A DNA stretch of 64,000 bases. Origin: Ischnura elegans. Taxonomy: Eukaryota > Arthropoda > Insecta > Odonata > Coenagrionidae. The notes beneath the pieces were generated by a model. It worked only from the letters and a program-made list of their open reading frames with translations, was not told the origin of the DNA and made no database searches. Where the stretch lies: positions 49,953,812 through 50,017,811 of the forward strand of contig NC_060259.1 in NCBI RefSeq assembly GCF_921293095.1, in the 5' to 3' direction. The stretch's first letter is position 1. Every line of letters begins with the position of its first letter. This document shows positions 27,801-40,689 of this stretch, one piece after another. Position numbers and translations under genes: made by a program.

Positions 27801-28976
27801 ACAAGTGAAGCATATGAAAGACCATTGTTAATTCCCTCCCAGCCATTTTCTCTTTGTCTCACTAATAACTGAGGAAAATTTCATCATGGGTGTTATAGGA
27901 TGTAAAACATGAGAAATAACTTTTCAGCAAATTTCGCATAGCTCAGTCTAACTTATGGAGATCAAATTGCAAATTGTCAGCATTATACGTCAACTTGATG
28001 ACAAACAATGAGGAAATCCGCTTCAATTTAATGGGAGTGAAAACGTCCAACACAAAAAAATAATGAAAACCAGGTTGCCTCGAAGAAAGGGTGCAAACAC
28101 ATGATTCTGGAAGAGTAAGCGGTTTGGCTTAAAGAAAGGATTAGCAACTAGAAAGAGTTCTGGTGGTGGAATGAATAAAAAAATGCTATCGAACATGAAT
28201 CCTGGATCCAAATCCATTTATTCATTGAATCCAAATATACACCAAATCTTAGCACCTCTCCCTTCCATTACCAATTTCCAATTCATTCGTAAGATTCTAT
28301 TCTAATATCCAATAATCTGCAAATCAATCCTGAAAATACTTTTCTTTGATTATGATATTGTTTATACTCAAACAAAGATATACGATGGTGTCAAAGTCAC
28401 TTGTATTTGTATATTTTTCCATGCTACTTTTCCTGTGGATATATAGAGCAGTATACTGCAAATAAAAATGCCCATTAAAGAAATTTATTACAAGCTTAAC
28501 CATACTAGCATCCCATTGAATTTTAATGTTTTAATCACTAGTTTAAAGAACTTGCATGATTGATGCATTTGATAAAATCCTGAATCCATGATAGATTTGA
28601 GTAAAAATCAAATCCATGGATTCACCAAGATTTCACCAAATCTTTCTATTGCATTTTTGATGTTTTACATTACAGAAACCAATGAGCCAAATAAAATTGA
28701 CATTAAAAATCAAGTTAAAAAGGATGGTAACATTGAAATTATAAAAAACATCATTCAACGTATGAACTAATCATTTAAGAGCATTCAAACTCTACATATA
28801 AATACATAGTACCACATCAAGTTCCATCATAGCTGATGACAAATACAACAAACTGTACACATCAGTCCAAAATGGGAAACAGTTAAGGATATGAAAATGG
28901 GAATGTATAATCTTAAGGAAATAATTGCTTTACAGAACACGCTTATGTAGTTTCTTTCACCTCAAGATGCAAGGGC
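24849..28976. other. Intronic DNA, nothing recognised
   Basis: AT-rich, with no exon, RNA gene or defined repeat seen. A patch around 28190-28630 is rich in GGATTTG/GAATCC motifs like those of the 24.2-kb element, but I could not set its ends. Confidence 0.5.
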
Positions 28977-29644
28977 AATAGGGTAGTTTCCTACATCAAA
29001 GAAAACGAAAGGCATTGATTGCGATTCGTTACCCACCATTAGTGTATTCATAATACACAAATTATTTGGTTTTAGAAATACCGGTGTAGGCGAATGGCAA
29101 TGGTCAATTTTTATCCTCATTTGAAAAAGGCCAGATTGGCGCCCATGCGATGCCACTCCACGTGACGTAACAGGGACCTAGTTTCCATACGAGTAGATAG
29201 GAGTTTAACATTGTCTGAGATTACCAATGCATGCATGAGGCACAGAGCTTGGGGAAACATTTCTTAATAATCACCTATTAAAATTGCCTATGGTCATAAA
29301 GTTTCCTTCGTTTGATAGGGCATTAATAATCTTTATTTAAGCCAAGCGCTACCTGCTAGCAGGGTACTCTACGCCACCACCATGCTCGGCAGCAAGCAGC
29401 CTGCATCGTAGCGGCCTTCATGGTTTTGTACCCAGGTTGGATCACACAGAAGCAGCCAGACATCACACGTTTCCCAGCATTCATACTTAGCCGTCGCGTT
29501 TTCGTGCGCTTGAAAATTTTCACTTTTCATTCAATCGCAAAAAATAGATATCGTCATTTAAAAATCTAAAAGTGTGAAATACATATTCCAAAGTAATAAT
29601 CTTTCGATTATGGCAATAAAAAAATAAAAGGAAACCACCCTCTT
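28977..29644 (-). mobile_element. 668-bp TIR element, copy 1 (inverted relative to copy 2)
   Basis: The left end AATAGGGTAGTTTCCT and the reverse complement of the right end (AAGAGGGTGGTTTCCT) form 16-bp terminal inverted repeats. The whole element, reverse-complemented, aligns with 56382-57048. Shared blocks include CAAACGAAGGAAACTT, CGCTACGATGCAGGCTGCT, AGTATGAATGCTGGGAAA and TAACGAATCGCAA-type segments, with indels. There is no transposase frame, so it is a non-autonomous DNA transposon. I see no clear target duplication at this copy and cannot name the superfamily. Confidence 0.85.
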
Positions 29645-32600
29645 CAACGAGAAAGTCCATACCTTGGTTAATGGAGGGATTTCAGATTGCATAGCTGGAT
29701 TAGATTGCAAAATTATAAAGGGCAAATTGTATTAAAAAGTAATTTTTCAGTACCATGCACACAATTGTGTATGTGAATGGGATTACATAGTGCTAATGGA
29801 GATACATCTGAGGTAGTTAAGAGGGATGCAAATATTTCCAGGGTTCAAAATGGATGTCTAAAATCAGTGTGTGCATTGATGGTGCAAGAGATAAGGCTAT
29901 GAGAAAATACATGAAAGGTACAAAAAACAAGTTATTTATGCAAACATGTCCATACTTTTCAGATAAAAATAATGCCTTTTTTTGGTCTTGAATGCAAAAA
30001 TTCACATGAACGGCAAGGTGTATACTACTGAAACTACACTAACTATTAGCCAAAAATGAAATTATAAACATGAGTAAGAGGCACACCCATCTAAGAGGCA
30101 CCCCTATCACAAATCAATTTTCAAATCACACAATCATTTTTCCGTCCCAGCACAGTTAAAATAGACATGATCGTTTGATCCCATCATTTCCAGCTATAAG
30201 GCTTCCCATTGCCTGTTCAAACATCAAGCATTCCCCTCTATCAGTTGATGGAAACATCATTTAACCACTGAGCCCAAACACTGCAGCGATAAGTTTAATC
30301 CTGAGTTCAGTCTACAAAGGAGGGAGAGTTGTAAAAATTGAGGGGACAAAGAAAATAATGGAAAAAGGGTCCATCAAAATGATGCAAAGATCAAGAAAAT
30401 GACTAGCCGTGTCTTTTGCAATGAAAGGCTATCACTGGGATGATATCTCAAAAGAACAGAAAAAAGACCATGTGATTCAGGCCTATGCCATTCATCGATG
30501 CCTTAAGGGCACATTTCTGTCAATATTACCGTAAGAAGATAAAAAAAAATAGCCGTCGATTATGAAGTATATTATAGATTAATGCACAACCCATTGATGA
30601 AGTTGGTGAGAGGGAAGTGTATGGGGCAGATGGACATAGGCTGCATCACCACTACTGCACCTTCGCTCATAAGCGGGACAAGATACCCAATGCACCACCA
30701 TAACTGATCATGGCAGGCAGCTTAAGAAGCGATTTTTTTCTAAGCCACATTTCTTACAGGAGCGAAAATGACAATTTAACATATTTAGCTTATGTTTACC
30801 ACTGTCGGAAAGTTCAGGAAATGAATTGCTACCCATTGATTTCATATTAAGAAACTTTCTCTAACAACCTTGTAAGTAAAGGTATGATTGATTGTCGTAC
30901 ATAGTATGTATAAGTATATTCACTAATAAAAATGTACAGATAAGAATTAAATTTCTTATACAAAGATCTAACCTGTATGGCATGCCTCATCAAATGGAAA
31001 AATTTACTAGTTACAAATAAATTTCACAGTTCCCTTTACCTACACACCAAGAAAAAAACTGTGAAGGGCTTGCTCTCCTCCCAAGAGAAATAAGAAAAAC
31101 AAAATGCCATAATCCACAAGTTGAACCTGAACAATCGTCCACACCATGAATGAAATTTGGAGTTTATTCCCTTATAAACTACTTACTCTTCGTTTCCTTT
31201 TCTTCACAAATATTCAGGGGAGAAGCAGGTGTGTATACTTCATCATTCAATAATATTTTTCCATACTCCTTATTGAAGTCTGGGGCAAAAACGTAGCATT
31301 TGAATCCATAGCTACAAATTTTAATCCTAGTAAATGGCAAAAATAAAGATACACTTATTCCATTTAAGCCCAAATACACTTCGAGAGGATTGCCTTAGAA
31401 AAGCCTAAATTTTGAGTGCTCACAACAAACTGGTTGGTAGTGCACTGATGAAGAGATGGAAGAGACCAAAAGAAGATTAAACACTTAATTACATTAGCCA
31501 AGCTTTCCAAAGCACTGCACTGTAAATTTGAAAACATGGTTGAGCAACCTATACTATGGATAACCTTAACCCTTCTCATTTTTTTGATACTAAGCCTCAT
31601 AGAAGTCCATCATGACTGTGGCCTCAGAGATGTGAGATGATTGAAAGCCCAACCAATTATAGTGAGGAAAAACATGCCAGCTGGTTTTCAAATGACATAA
31701 CGTATTACATGAAATACCAGGGTACTTCACAAAATTAGCATACGTCCAGAGTTTTCTTATGACAGAAATAAAGTATGAAGCCTAATTTTGGTTATAACAA
31801 ACACCATGTAGAAAACAGGAGAAACACATAAGTTTACACTTGGGAATAGTGCAAACCTGCAACCTTAGAAAAGAGTCGCCTCTGCTCAAAGCTCAAATTC
31901 AAGAAAATTAGTTAGCTTTTACTTTGACACTAAAATGGCTGGATTTCTAAATGTTAACCACCCCAGTATTTACTATTTCCCGAATGCTCAGCAATGATTG
32001 TGAAGAATATACTGACAAAATGACAATAGGAAACCAAGTTGAGACTAGAGATGTGTACTGCTACAGTCATAAGAAACTGAAGCACAGAGCAGTAAAGCGG
32101 CTAACTTCTAAATTAATATCAATGAATCTATCATGGGTTTTCGATTGTGTAAGTTGCTGGCCCATGAAAACCAGCATTTGAAGGTCCAAATCTAGCTCCA
32201 TCATCGAGGTGAAAAAAATAAATCATATAACGAGTGACTAAAGAAATCAGACCTTGAAATTTAGGATATTTTGGGCCAGCTCAGCAGGCTGATAACCTGA
32301 TTGAAATTCATGAAGTGAATTAATTAATCCAGAAAGCACAAGCTCTTTCTTTTCACATGAATAGGTTCCAATTCTAACAACTGAGGGCATTATCTATTTT
32401 TCAAGCAGAGCTATACTCATATTACTTTCATACCAAATTGCTTAAAATCGCAGATGTTTTACAGAACCTATTCTAACATTTCTCTAGCTGGACAGCAACA
32501 ATATTTTTTTGCTTTAACCTCAAGTTACTGTGATGTCTTCCAGAAGACAGTCCCCAGCTTGCCAAAAGAAATATTAATTTGTCACCACTATTTACTGATG

Positions 32601-35600
32601 AAGGCAATTAAATTCTTCCATTTGAAATTCCTTCAATGAGGATGATACATAGAAGGAGTGGGAAATGTTCTAAGAAAGTCAACTTTCAACTTTGGATGCT
32701 GCAACATTGAAAGTTAACTTGCACAAATAAAGGCCAACTTGGATGATTTTTTACTTAATTGCAAATTAAGAAAAAAAATCATTACTCTTTCACTAAGGAA
32801 AATTAAACCTAAGGTACTTTTTTAAATTCATTGAAAGGCTATAAAGGCATGATTTCATTTATAACAATATTCACATTGATACCACCCTGAGAATCAAAAA
32901 TTCATTTCACGAACTAGAATTATATAAAATCACAGATAGTAATATGGTCCAAACTGAAGGCATACATGGAGTGTGGAAAGGTAACATTTAAAATAAGCAT
33001 AAAAGACATATTTTAACAGTTGAAAAAGGTAAAAATTCAATGTAGCCTATGTAATAGAAACTTCGCTGTTTCAACAAAAACATTGAGGTTTAGTAAAGAG
33101 ATCAAGGAGTAACCTCATTTGAACACTTTTTTTTTAATCGGAACCCAACATTTTTCCTAATCTTGCACATGATGCTGGCATTGCCAAGGTTTAAAGCTGT
33201 ATAGCCACTAAAAAATAGAAAATTAAGACTTCATTTTCATGAACTCCTGGAACAGATTCATATTATGAGTGCACACAAAACACAGAATATACCTTAGCAC
33301 CTCAGTGAAGGGGTCATTGAAAAATAGATATGACACAAGTTGGTGCCTTAAATTGCTGCAGTACGTCTATGACATGGTATATATTCTACAGCTCATCTAC
33401 TTGACTGAATCATCCTCATATGTAACCCGTTGATAGTCGAGATGCACCCACCCCACAAACTATCATTTGAAAAATTTGAATGAAAACCCCAAAAATAATA
33501 GGGTAAATGCTTAGTATCTAATGGCTATTGGCTTGTGCCAGTTCCAGATATTTTCATTTCAATTTCAACGCTGCGCAAGATTCTCCAGAGAAAGATGCAA
33601 GTATTTTTTAAAATACTGCTGAAATACTCTCACATACCACAGCGCCCCTCTTTAAGTTAAGAGCCCCACAATGGGAACAACCTTAAGAGACTCACTGAGA
33701 GAGTCAACTATTCATGAAGAGACCAACTTCTTCACTATATTCTCAAAATTTTCCTTAAATGAAACGGTAAATAGCCATTCGACGTATTACTGATGCATGA
33801 AACATAACATTGCATAAAAGTCATCAACTTCTGAGTAACACTAACGAAGGACTATCACACTAAATCTGGCAAAAATAAGAACCACTCCCATACTAAATGA
33901 AGTATTTCTATTATTTCCATAAACTGAAAATTTTACATAACACAGATTTCTATTATTTTTATTAAAAGACAATAAATGGCCCAAGTAACATTTTCACTAC
34001 CAAATGGAAAGAAATGTATTGGTCACAATGAATATGAATAACAAGAAAAATTATACCATCAAAGGAGAAAACCATGCAGAGCAAATAAAGTAGCAAATTT
34101 ATTGCGAGAAAATTGTGATAAAAAGTTAACAATTCATTTAATTCACAGCTTAAAACATGTACACATGGAATATCAGCCAAAGAGATCTTTCCTTTAAAGT
34201 GAGCTAAATATATGTATAATAAGAGAAAATATTGAATACACGATTGTCAGAAATAAGCAGAATGTTACACACAGGAATGAGTTCAAATAACAAAACCCAT
34301 GCGATTTGAGAAAAGGCAGGAAAATTTGAAAACCAACTACACAAAATTATGGAGCAGAGGCGAGATAAACACACTGAAAATAGAGTGGAACCACAAAAAA
34401 GGGCAAATTTTGGGTTAGAACTGCAAGAAAAATCAAAAGTACCACAACCAGAGTAAAGACAAATTAACAATTACAAGAGGATGGTGAAGGAGGTCACCTA
34501 CATCATAATAGCAGATGAATGCATCAGCCAGGCAAGCATCCAGCTAAGGCCCATATGGATCCCTCTCCTTCAAAAAGAAATGAAACATAGACAGCACTTA
34601 GTGAGGATATAGGTGCTGACCACATCATCCATGGACCCATTCAAAATATGTATGATGCTCCACCGCAGTCAATCCTATTCTTCAAACATTTAGAGTGCAC
34701 GTAAATAACAAAGAAAATGAGAACTTCATGAAGTTTCTCCGACGAAATCCCACAATGATGACAAATTAGGCTAGTTCACATAAAAACGATTACTTTAATC
34801 GTTCAAGCTAAGTTATATGATGCGGAAACTAAGCAGAAATTAATATTTTAAAAATATGATAAACCAAGACACAGAAATTGCTATTAACTTTACGATGAAT
34901 GCAATGGAGGGGAAAACATTTAAGAGTATGACCTCTCTGGGTTAAGTTATACTCCATGGTTTTTTTATACTTTATAAATGTATATATGTAACAATACAGG
35001 CCATCTTATTATATGCTTGCTTGAAGCCAACCACATTCAATCACTTATGATTAAAGTAAAGCCCATACAATGGGATACTTTACCTAAATCACGTATCCAT
35101 AAACAGATTACCCCACAACTTGTAAAAAAATGGACAAAAAACCGCCGAAATGCAAATATCCAAATATGCAAATGCAAGTTCTCTTTAAATGTCCCAAAAA
35201 TAGAAACTAAGACCATGAAACTATTTCTGCCACAGGGAAAACCTAACCTGAGAGAGGCATTCAGTCGTTAGACCTTTCCCTACATAGTGGTTGTATATGA
35301 ACTTCAGATCTATCTATACCACTATATACCTCTTCAGCAAAATGCAAAGAAAATATTGACAAGATTAAATGACAGCTGTTGAACTGAGCAACATTATAAT
35401 AGCTTAGTAATCAGAGAAATGTTGATAGGAATAGTGTTACCGTGGGCTTCATAAAAGAGGCAGTCTGAACAGCAAATACTACTCAACCTAATCACTAACC
35501 ATTTCATAATTAATTCATTACAATGTGATTGGAAACATAGACTACATTAAAGATTCACATTGGACAGCTACATCCTAAAATCACAATACCTGTCAAGTTT

Positions 35601-37742
35601 TAGTAACACATTAATCAAGGGCGTAAAACAAGGACTGATGCTCAGAAAAAATTCTGCTTAATTGTAACAGGTTAGCACACATGGCCCGATGAAAATACAA
35701 AGAGGTGATATTAACATTGATGTCCAACACTAATACATAAAAAACTGAGAATCAGTCCACTATAAACACACTAACTCTGTTATATCTGCACACCAGACAT
35801 TTTCAGTAATATATGCCCTTGATCAAGATTACAAAGTTCTATCTAGCTACATAAAACATAATTGAACATCACGGCCATTAGTTATAACTAAATTAATAGT
35901 TATTATACTATAGCTATAACTAATGGGCAATTATTATAACTAAACTTTTTACATCCAAATAATAATGATCTCCCTAAAACACTACATGAAATACATAGTT
36001 TAAACTGGAGGGAATTCAGTGCCAGTTTCAAAAGCATGATTAAGCACCTCCACAGCAGCGTGAGCAGTTGGTAATAAAATCTCATCAAAATAAAAAATAA
36101 ATATCTGAAGAAGCCTTTAAAATAAGAAAGAATACAACATTATGCTGTAGACTACACTGAAATTTAAATTCAGGCAGAGAAGGGTTGCTAAGGTATCCTG
36201 CCATCAAATTCAGTCATTACTCTCAAGTGTTTTCAGGAAATTCTTGTGAAAACTAGCCACTTTATTAAGAGAAATATGGCAAATGATCAATCAAGGCTAA
36301 AACTATTACCAGCAATGCATATTTCCTGAAATAAATCTAATAATATAGTTATGAGCAGTTTGTTTGTCATCCATTGCCAAATAGATAACTCGAGTTTTGA
36401 GGAAGTGTTTGACTCACTTTTTTTTCTTCAACTTGACTTGCCTCCAATTTTTAGATGCTTTTACAACCCTAAGATAATGCAATTGAAAATATATTTGGAG
36501 ATAATTTCTATCACGTAAAAACATAGGCCTGACTAGTCATTGAATGGAGCAGAAAGAATCAAGTAAACTGATATACCCTAATAGATTACAATATTTGCAA
36601 AATACTGACACTTTATGCCCAAAATAATTATTTGACCAAACACCATACCATTCAGGACTTCTGAGTGACTAAAAGAGCCACTTAAATTATGCAAATGATT
36701 TTAAACTCATTCTCACCAGTTTAGCATATGTAATGGTTATGTAAGTCCTGATTAATGTAAGTCAACTTAGGGTTAATCTAATTGCCACAACTAACCAATC
36801 TGCATTCATAAGACCTACCCAAAACAGAGGCTAGGAAGCTAGTGACTTCAGCTGATATTTTATTATGTAAATGGAATTTGCAATACGGGCTGCCTAAAGG
36901 TGGAACTAGGGGCATACAAATGATAGATGAGCAAATAAGTTATGGGAAACATATAAAAATATTCTAACGCCAAGCAAAAACTTGTCCTTCAGAGATAAAT
37001 ATTAAAACGACCTATAACAAATGAAGTTTGAAAAAGGCACACACCTTTTTTTAGCAGGCATTATACAAAATGTTCTGATCGATAATCCTAATATTATAAC
37101 TAATTAAAAATTATCAACTAATTGATTAATAAACAAGTAATTCAATACCCCATTCAAACTAAGTCTCATGTTCCATGACCTGAATTATTTTTCCTTCCTT
37201 CATTAAAATGCTTTTGATGTCGTGATGGCCCTTTATCCTGACAGAAATATTTGCTTGGGTTTAAACCAAGTTTTACTAAAAGAAATGCAAAAACGTCAAC
37301 ATGCATTAGCATACTTCAATGTAAATTTCACTCAAACAAATGACAACTCATCTGTAGGGTTGCAAGGTTGCACAACCATAACCACAACTGTTAAATGTAT
37401 CCATTGGGCTTCTACATGCTTTAATTGAGAAAATTACACTTGACACCACATTTAAGATGATCAGAAAATACTACAACGCTAAGTTAACAAAGAATACCAT
37501 TACTAATTATTTTACAAAGTATCTACCATTGTTTCAAAAAGCAGGGTCACATTCTCCTTATGCCTTTCCGATGAGCTGAGGAGGTGAGATTCAAATGGAG
37601 GCAAACATCCATTGATAATTGACCTATTTTTAATAGCAATAAAAATTCAATAAATTGAGTTAGTTCAGAGGCTGAGGGCAAAATAAATTTTTGTTGCGAG
37701 TAGTATTTCAGCCGATCTAGTATAAATTATTCAAATTCTAAC
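29645..37742. other. Intronic DNA, nothing recognised
   Basis: AT-rich, with only short frames lacking domain-like content. A small inverted repeat near 35876-35930 (CCATTAGTTATA / TATAACTAATGG) is the only local structure noted. Confidence 0.5.
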
Positions 37743-37990
37743 GTGATATTTAAATAAGTTCAACAGATTCAGGCTTCAATTGGTGGAAGTTAGACATATT
37801 TAAGTAAATGAAAGGTCGTAGCACTTTTCCACAAGAATTTTTAATGCGTACAACGCGTTTCGGCTCACTGAGCCATCATCTGGTCTTGTACCAGATGATG
37901 GCTCAGTGAGCCGAAACGCGTTGTACGCATTAAAAACTCTTGTGGAAAAGTGCTACGACCTTTCATTTACTTAAAAATGTGATATTTAAA
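37743..37990. mobile_element. Second fold-back retroelement insertion with 12-bp target duplication
   Basis: GTGATATTTAAA occurs at 37743-37754 and 37979-37990 and brackets a 224-bp insertion. A 44-base head (37755-37798) precedes a palindrome whose arms, 37799-37884 and 37890-37975, pair over 86 bases with a single mismatch around a five-base loop (CTTGT). Right of the centre the strand reads CAGATGATGGCTCAGTGAGC followed by CGAAACGCG, meaning a GGCTC/GAGCC hairpin followed by GAAAC. The layout (duplication, head, palindrome, duplication) is the same as at 23378-23569 although the sequences differ. No protein is encoded. Confidence 0.85.
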
Positions 37991-39102
37991 GATATTAGGC
38001 CAGGAGGAGTCAAAAGATTGAAATAGAGATCCAAATAAAAAGAGGTCGAAAGCCTAAAAAAATGGAACTGAAAGAATAAAATCACACTGATACAAAATTT
38101 CCTATCTAAACTCATCCATTGATTCATTAGTTTATTGTGGCCATCCTTATCCTTAAAAGTGAGGTGTCAAGAAAAGCTTCAGAACATCAACTCTCAGGAT
38201 TCTATCAGTTTCCAATAATTTTACTTAAGTATCTAATTTGATGGTGTAGTATAAGCCATACCTATGGAGGCAGAATGTTGAAATATGGCACAAAATTGAT
38301 TCTACATGAAGTAGTACATAAAAATTGGCATCAGTATTTTTTCTGGATGATAAGGGGTGTACAGTGTAAATACAAATGGTTCTTCCTACCCCAGTAAGAA
38401 ATTATGTAATACAATCACATTAATTTCATTTTCACCACCACAAGACTGAAATCATTGATTACACAGCATTGGCAATATAAATAAGAATGGATCATTGGAG
38501 TCCTATTGTACTAAGTTTCACTCGTTTTGAGCTTAGAACCTCAACTATAGTCGTATAACTGAAAAGAATCAGCACCCAAATAGAAAATTTGTGCAACAGC
38601 CAATCTGAAAACTTTACATTAGCTGAAAGCTTCGGAAAAAATAATGGCAAAATACAGCACACTTTAAATGACAGAATTAATGATATTCCTAAGTGAAAGG
38701 ATTGGTGTTACATCTCCACCCTACAAGAGCCAAGGCAGGCAGCAAATAACACATCCAACTCAACTAAAAGAATGTTTCACCATCAGAAGAGCTCCATACG
38801 TCCCAAGTCCATAGATGATGATATGAAGATTGCTATCGAAACATTCATACTACATCAACAGGTGATCAAATTACTGTGTATCTTTCACTGCCAATTTCCA
38901 GAACAACGTTACAAGTGAGGAAATACTTGATAGTGTATGAGGTTCACCAATTCTACAAGAAGTTTAACAGTTGCCATGCCCAGATATCAATGGGTGACTG
39001 CAATTCCACTTCTAGTCTAATCAAGCATGCTTAAAACTTATGTAAAATAACCACTAAACTTTAGCATTAATTTATATGCTTTTTTGGTGTGGAGGAAGAT
39101 TG

Positions 39103-40630
39103 ACAAGGGGAATGTCTGAAAACCATAGAATGTCATAGATTTCAATCAAAATTTGTAGTATAGTAGTCCATCCGGAGCTGCTCACCACCAATCCATATGG
39201 GGTTATGTAACCAATAGTTAAATTAAAAAATATAGAGTTAAACATTAACAGGTCAATATATATTCCCTTAGAAATGAGCCCAGAGAAGGTATGAGCTGTA
39301 ACCTGGTGGTTATGGTGTTACAAGGATCGATTCTCAGATGCCGCACTTTCTTCATAGTTCGTTTCTACTTTTTATTTTACTAAAGCCTACTGTTCATTAC
39401 CATTTCCATGATTTTCTCTAAAAATTTTATTTTTCTGCGAGAAAATCTTTTTCTGCAATGCAACAGCTTCTCATGTATTCCCATTTTTTTTCACATAGAA
39501 GCCTAATTTCAATTACGTTACCTATTTTAATGTCGCAACATAAAGCATTGTTACGTCACACATGTACTTAGTTTCCATTCATGTTGCAATATGGACTCAT
39601 ATTTTAAAACTTCAAGCCTAATTTTTGTAATTGGATTGCTTTACTAGCTGATATTTCATCAATATACGGATTAGGAAAGGAAATTGATAACCACCAAGCT
39701 ACATGTTTTACGAATAAGAATTTTAATCCTCTTTCGGGAAGAGGTAAAAGCAAAATTTACTGACAAGATGCTTCTGGGGAGCCTCTATATACAGATGGTT
39801 TGTAAACAGTTGCGCAACTGCTTGCTAAAAAGATTGATGACTACCCAGAACTCAGAAAGAAGTCACATTTCCCTCCCTGGCTGCCCTCCTTTGGATTTCA
39901 ACGGTTCTTTTCCAAAAATATTTATGAGCCTTTTACACTTGCATCCGTACCCTATTGCAGGGGCCAGGGAACCAATGTCGAAGTTGCTGTCTTTTGAATC
40001 GTATGCAAGTATTGAGATTTTTAGCTTCCAGTGTGGGCAGGTCTTCGCTAATAGGAATCGTGCATCCATAAGTAGTAGAATATATGTTTACCCTTCCTCG
40101 GGTAATTATAATATTATAATTATATTTTGGTTACAGTCAAATAATTGAAATTTAGATTATCCAAAAATATGTAATGCAAAAATGCTGTTTTGTGACATGT
40201 AAATTACATCGAAAGTAGGCTTCTGTGTGAAAAAATTCGGAAAACATGAGACTCTGCTGCATTGCAGAAAACTACTACCAAGGAGAAAAATGAAATTTTC
40301 AATGAAAATCATGGAAATAATGATGAATCGCAGGCTTTTGAAAAATGGAAAGTAGAAACAAATGATGAAAAAAGTGCCACATCCAAAAATCGATTATAGG
40401 ACCTAAAATTAGGAGTTGAACACCGTAACCACTGGGCTATGGCTCATTCCTGATCAAAGCCCACATCTAAGGTAATATTTTAACCTGCAAATGTTTAACT
40501 GCATACTTTTGTTTTAACTGTTGGTTATAAAACCGCATACAGGGGTGATTGGTAAACAGCTCCTGATGGACTACAACACTACAAAAGTTTGATTGAAATC
40601 TGAGACTCGGTTTTCGGACACTCCCCTTGT
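39103..40630. repeat. Large inverted repeat, about 475-bp diverged arms with internal tRNA-like boxes
   Basis: The left arm (about 39103-39575) matches the reverse complement of the right arm (about 40150-40630) with many substitutions and small indels. Shared landmarks, in order, are ACAAGGGGA-TGTC-GAAAACC, ATTTCAATCAAA, GTAGTCCATC-GGAGCTG, AGTTAAACATT, a tRNA-like segment, CGCACTTT-TTCAT, TTTCTGCAATGCA-CAG, and CACA-AGAAGCCTA. The tRNA-like segment has a B box GGATCGATTC at about 39323 in the left arm and an A box TAGCCCAGTGG at about 40433-40443 (minus strand) in the right arm. It may be a TIR transposon or two oppositely inserted copies of a SINE-like composite. The spacer 39576-40149 holds an unassigned 154-codon open frame. 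Confidence 0.75.
39684..40148 (+). other. Unassigned 154-codon open frame inside the inverted-repeat spacer
   Basis: This is one of the longest intronic open frames and falls almost exactly between the two inverted arms. I recognise no domain. The composition (many Ser, Ile, Leu and a low-complexity tail) does not look like a conserved protein. It may be a decayed transposon frame or chance. I do not claim it is translated. Confidence 0.15.
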
Positions 40631-40689
40631 TAGTAGGATTCTGGAGTCTGACCAAGCTTGCAACATTACGCTCTTATTTTGAGTTTTTA

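Noticed and set aside
28190..28660. GGATTTG/GAATCC-rich patch as a third hAT-like element
   Set aside because: Motif density resembles the 24.2-kb element, but no terminal inverted repeat or flanking duplication could be set.
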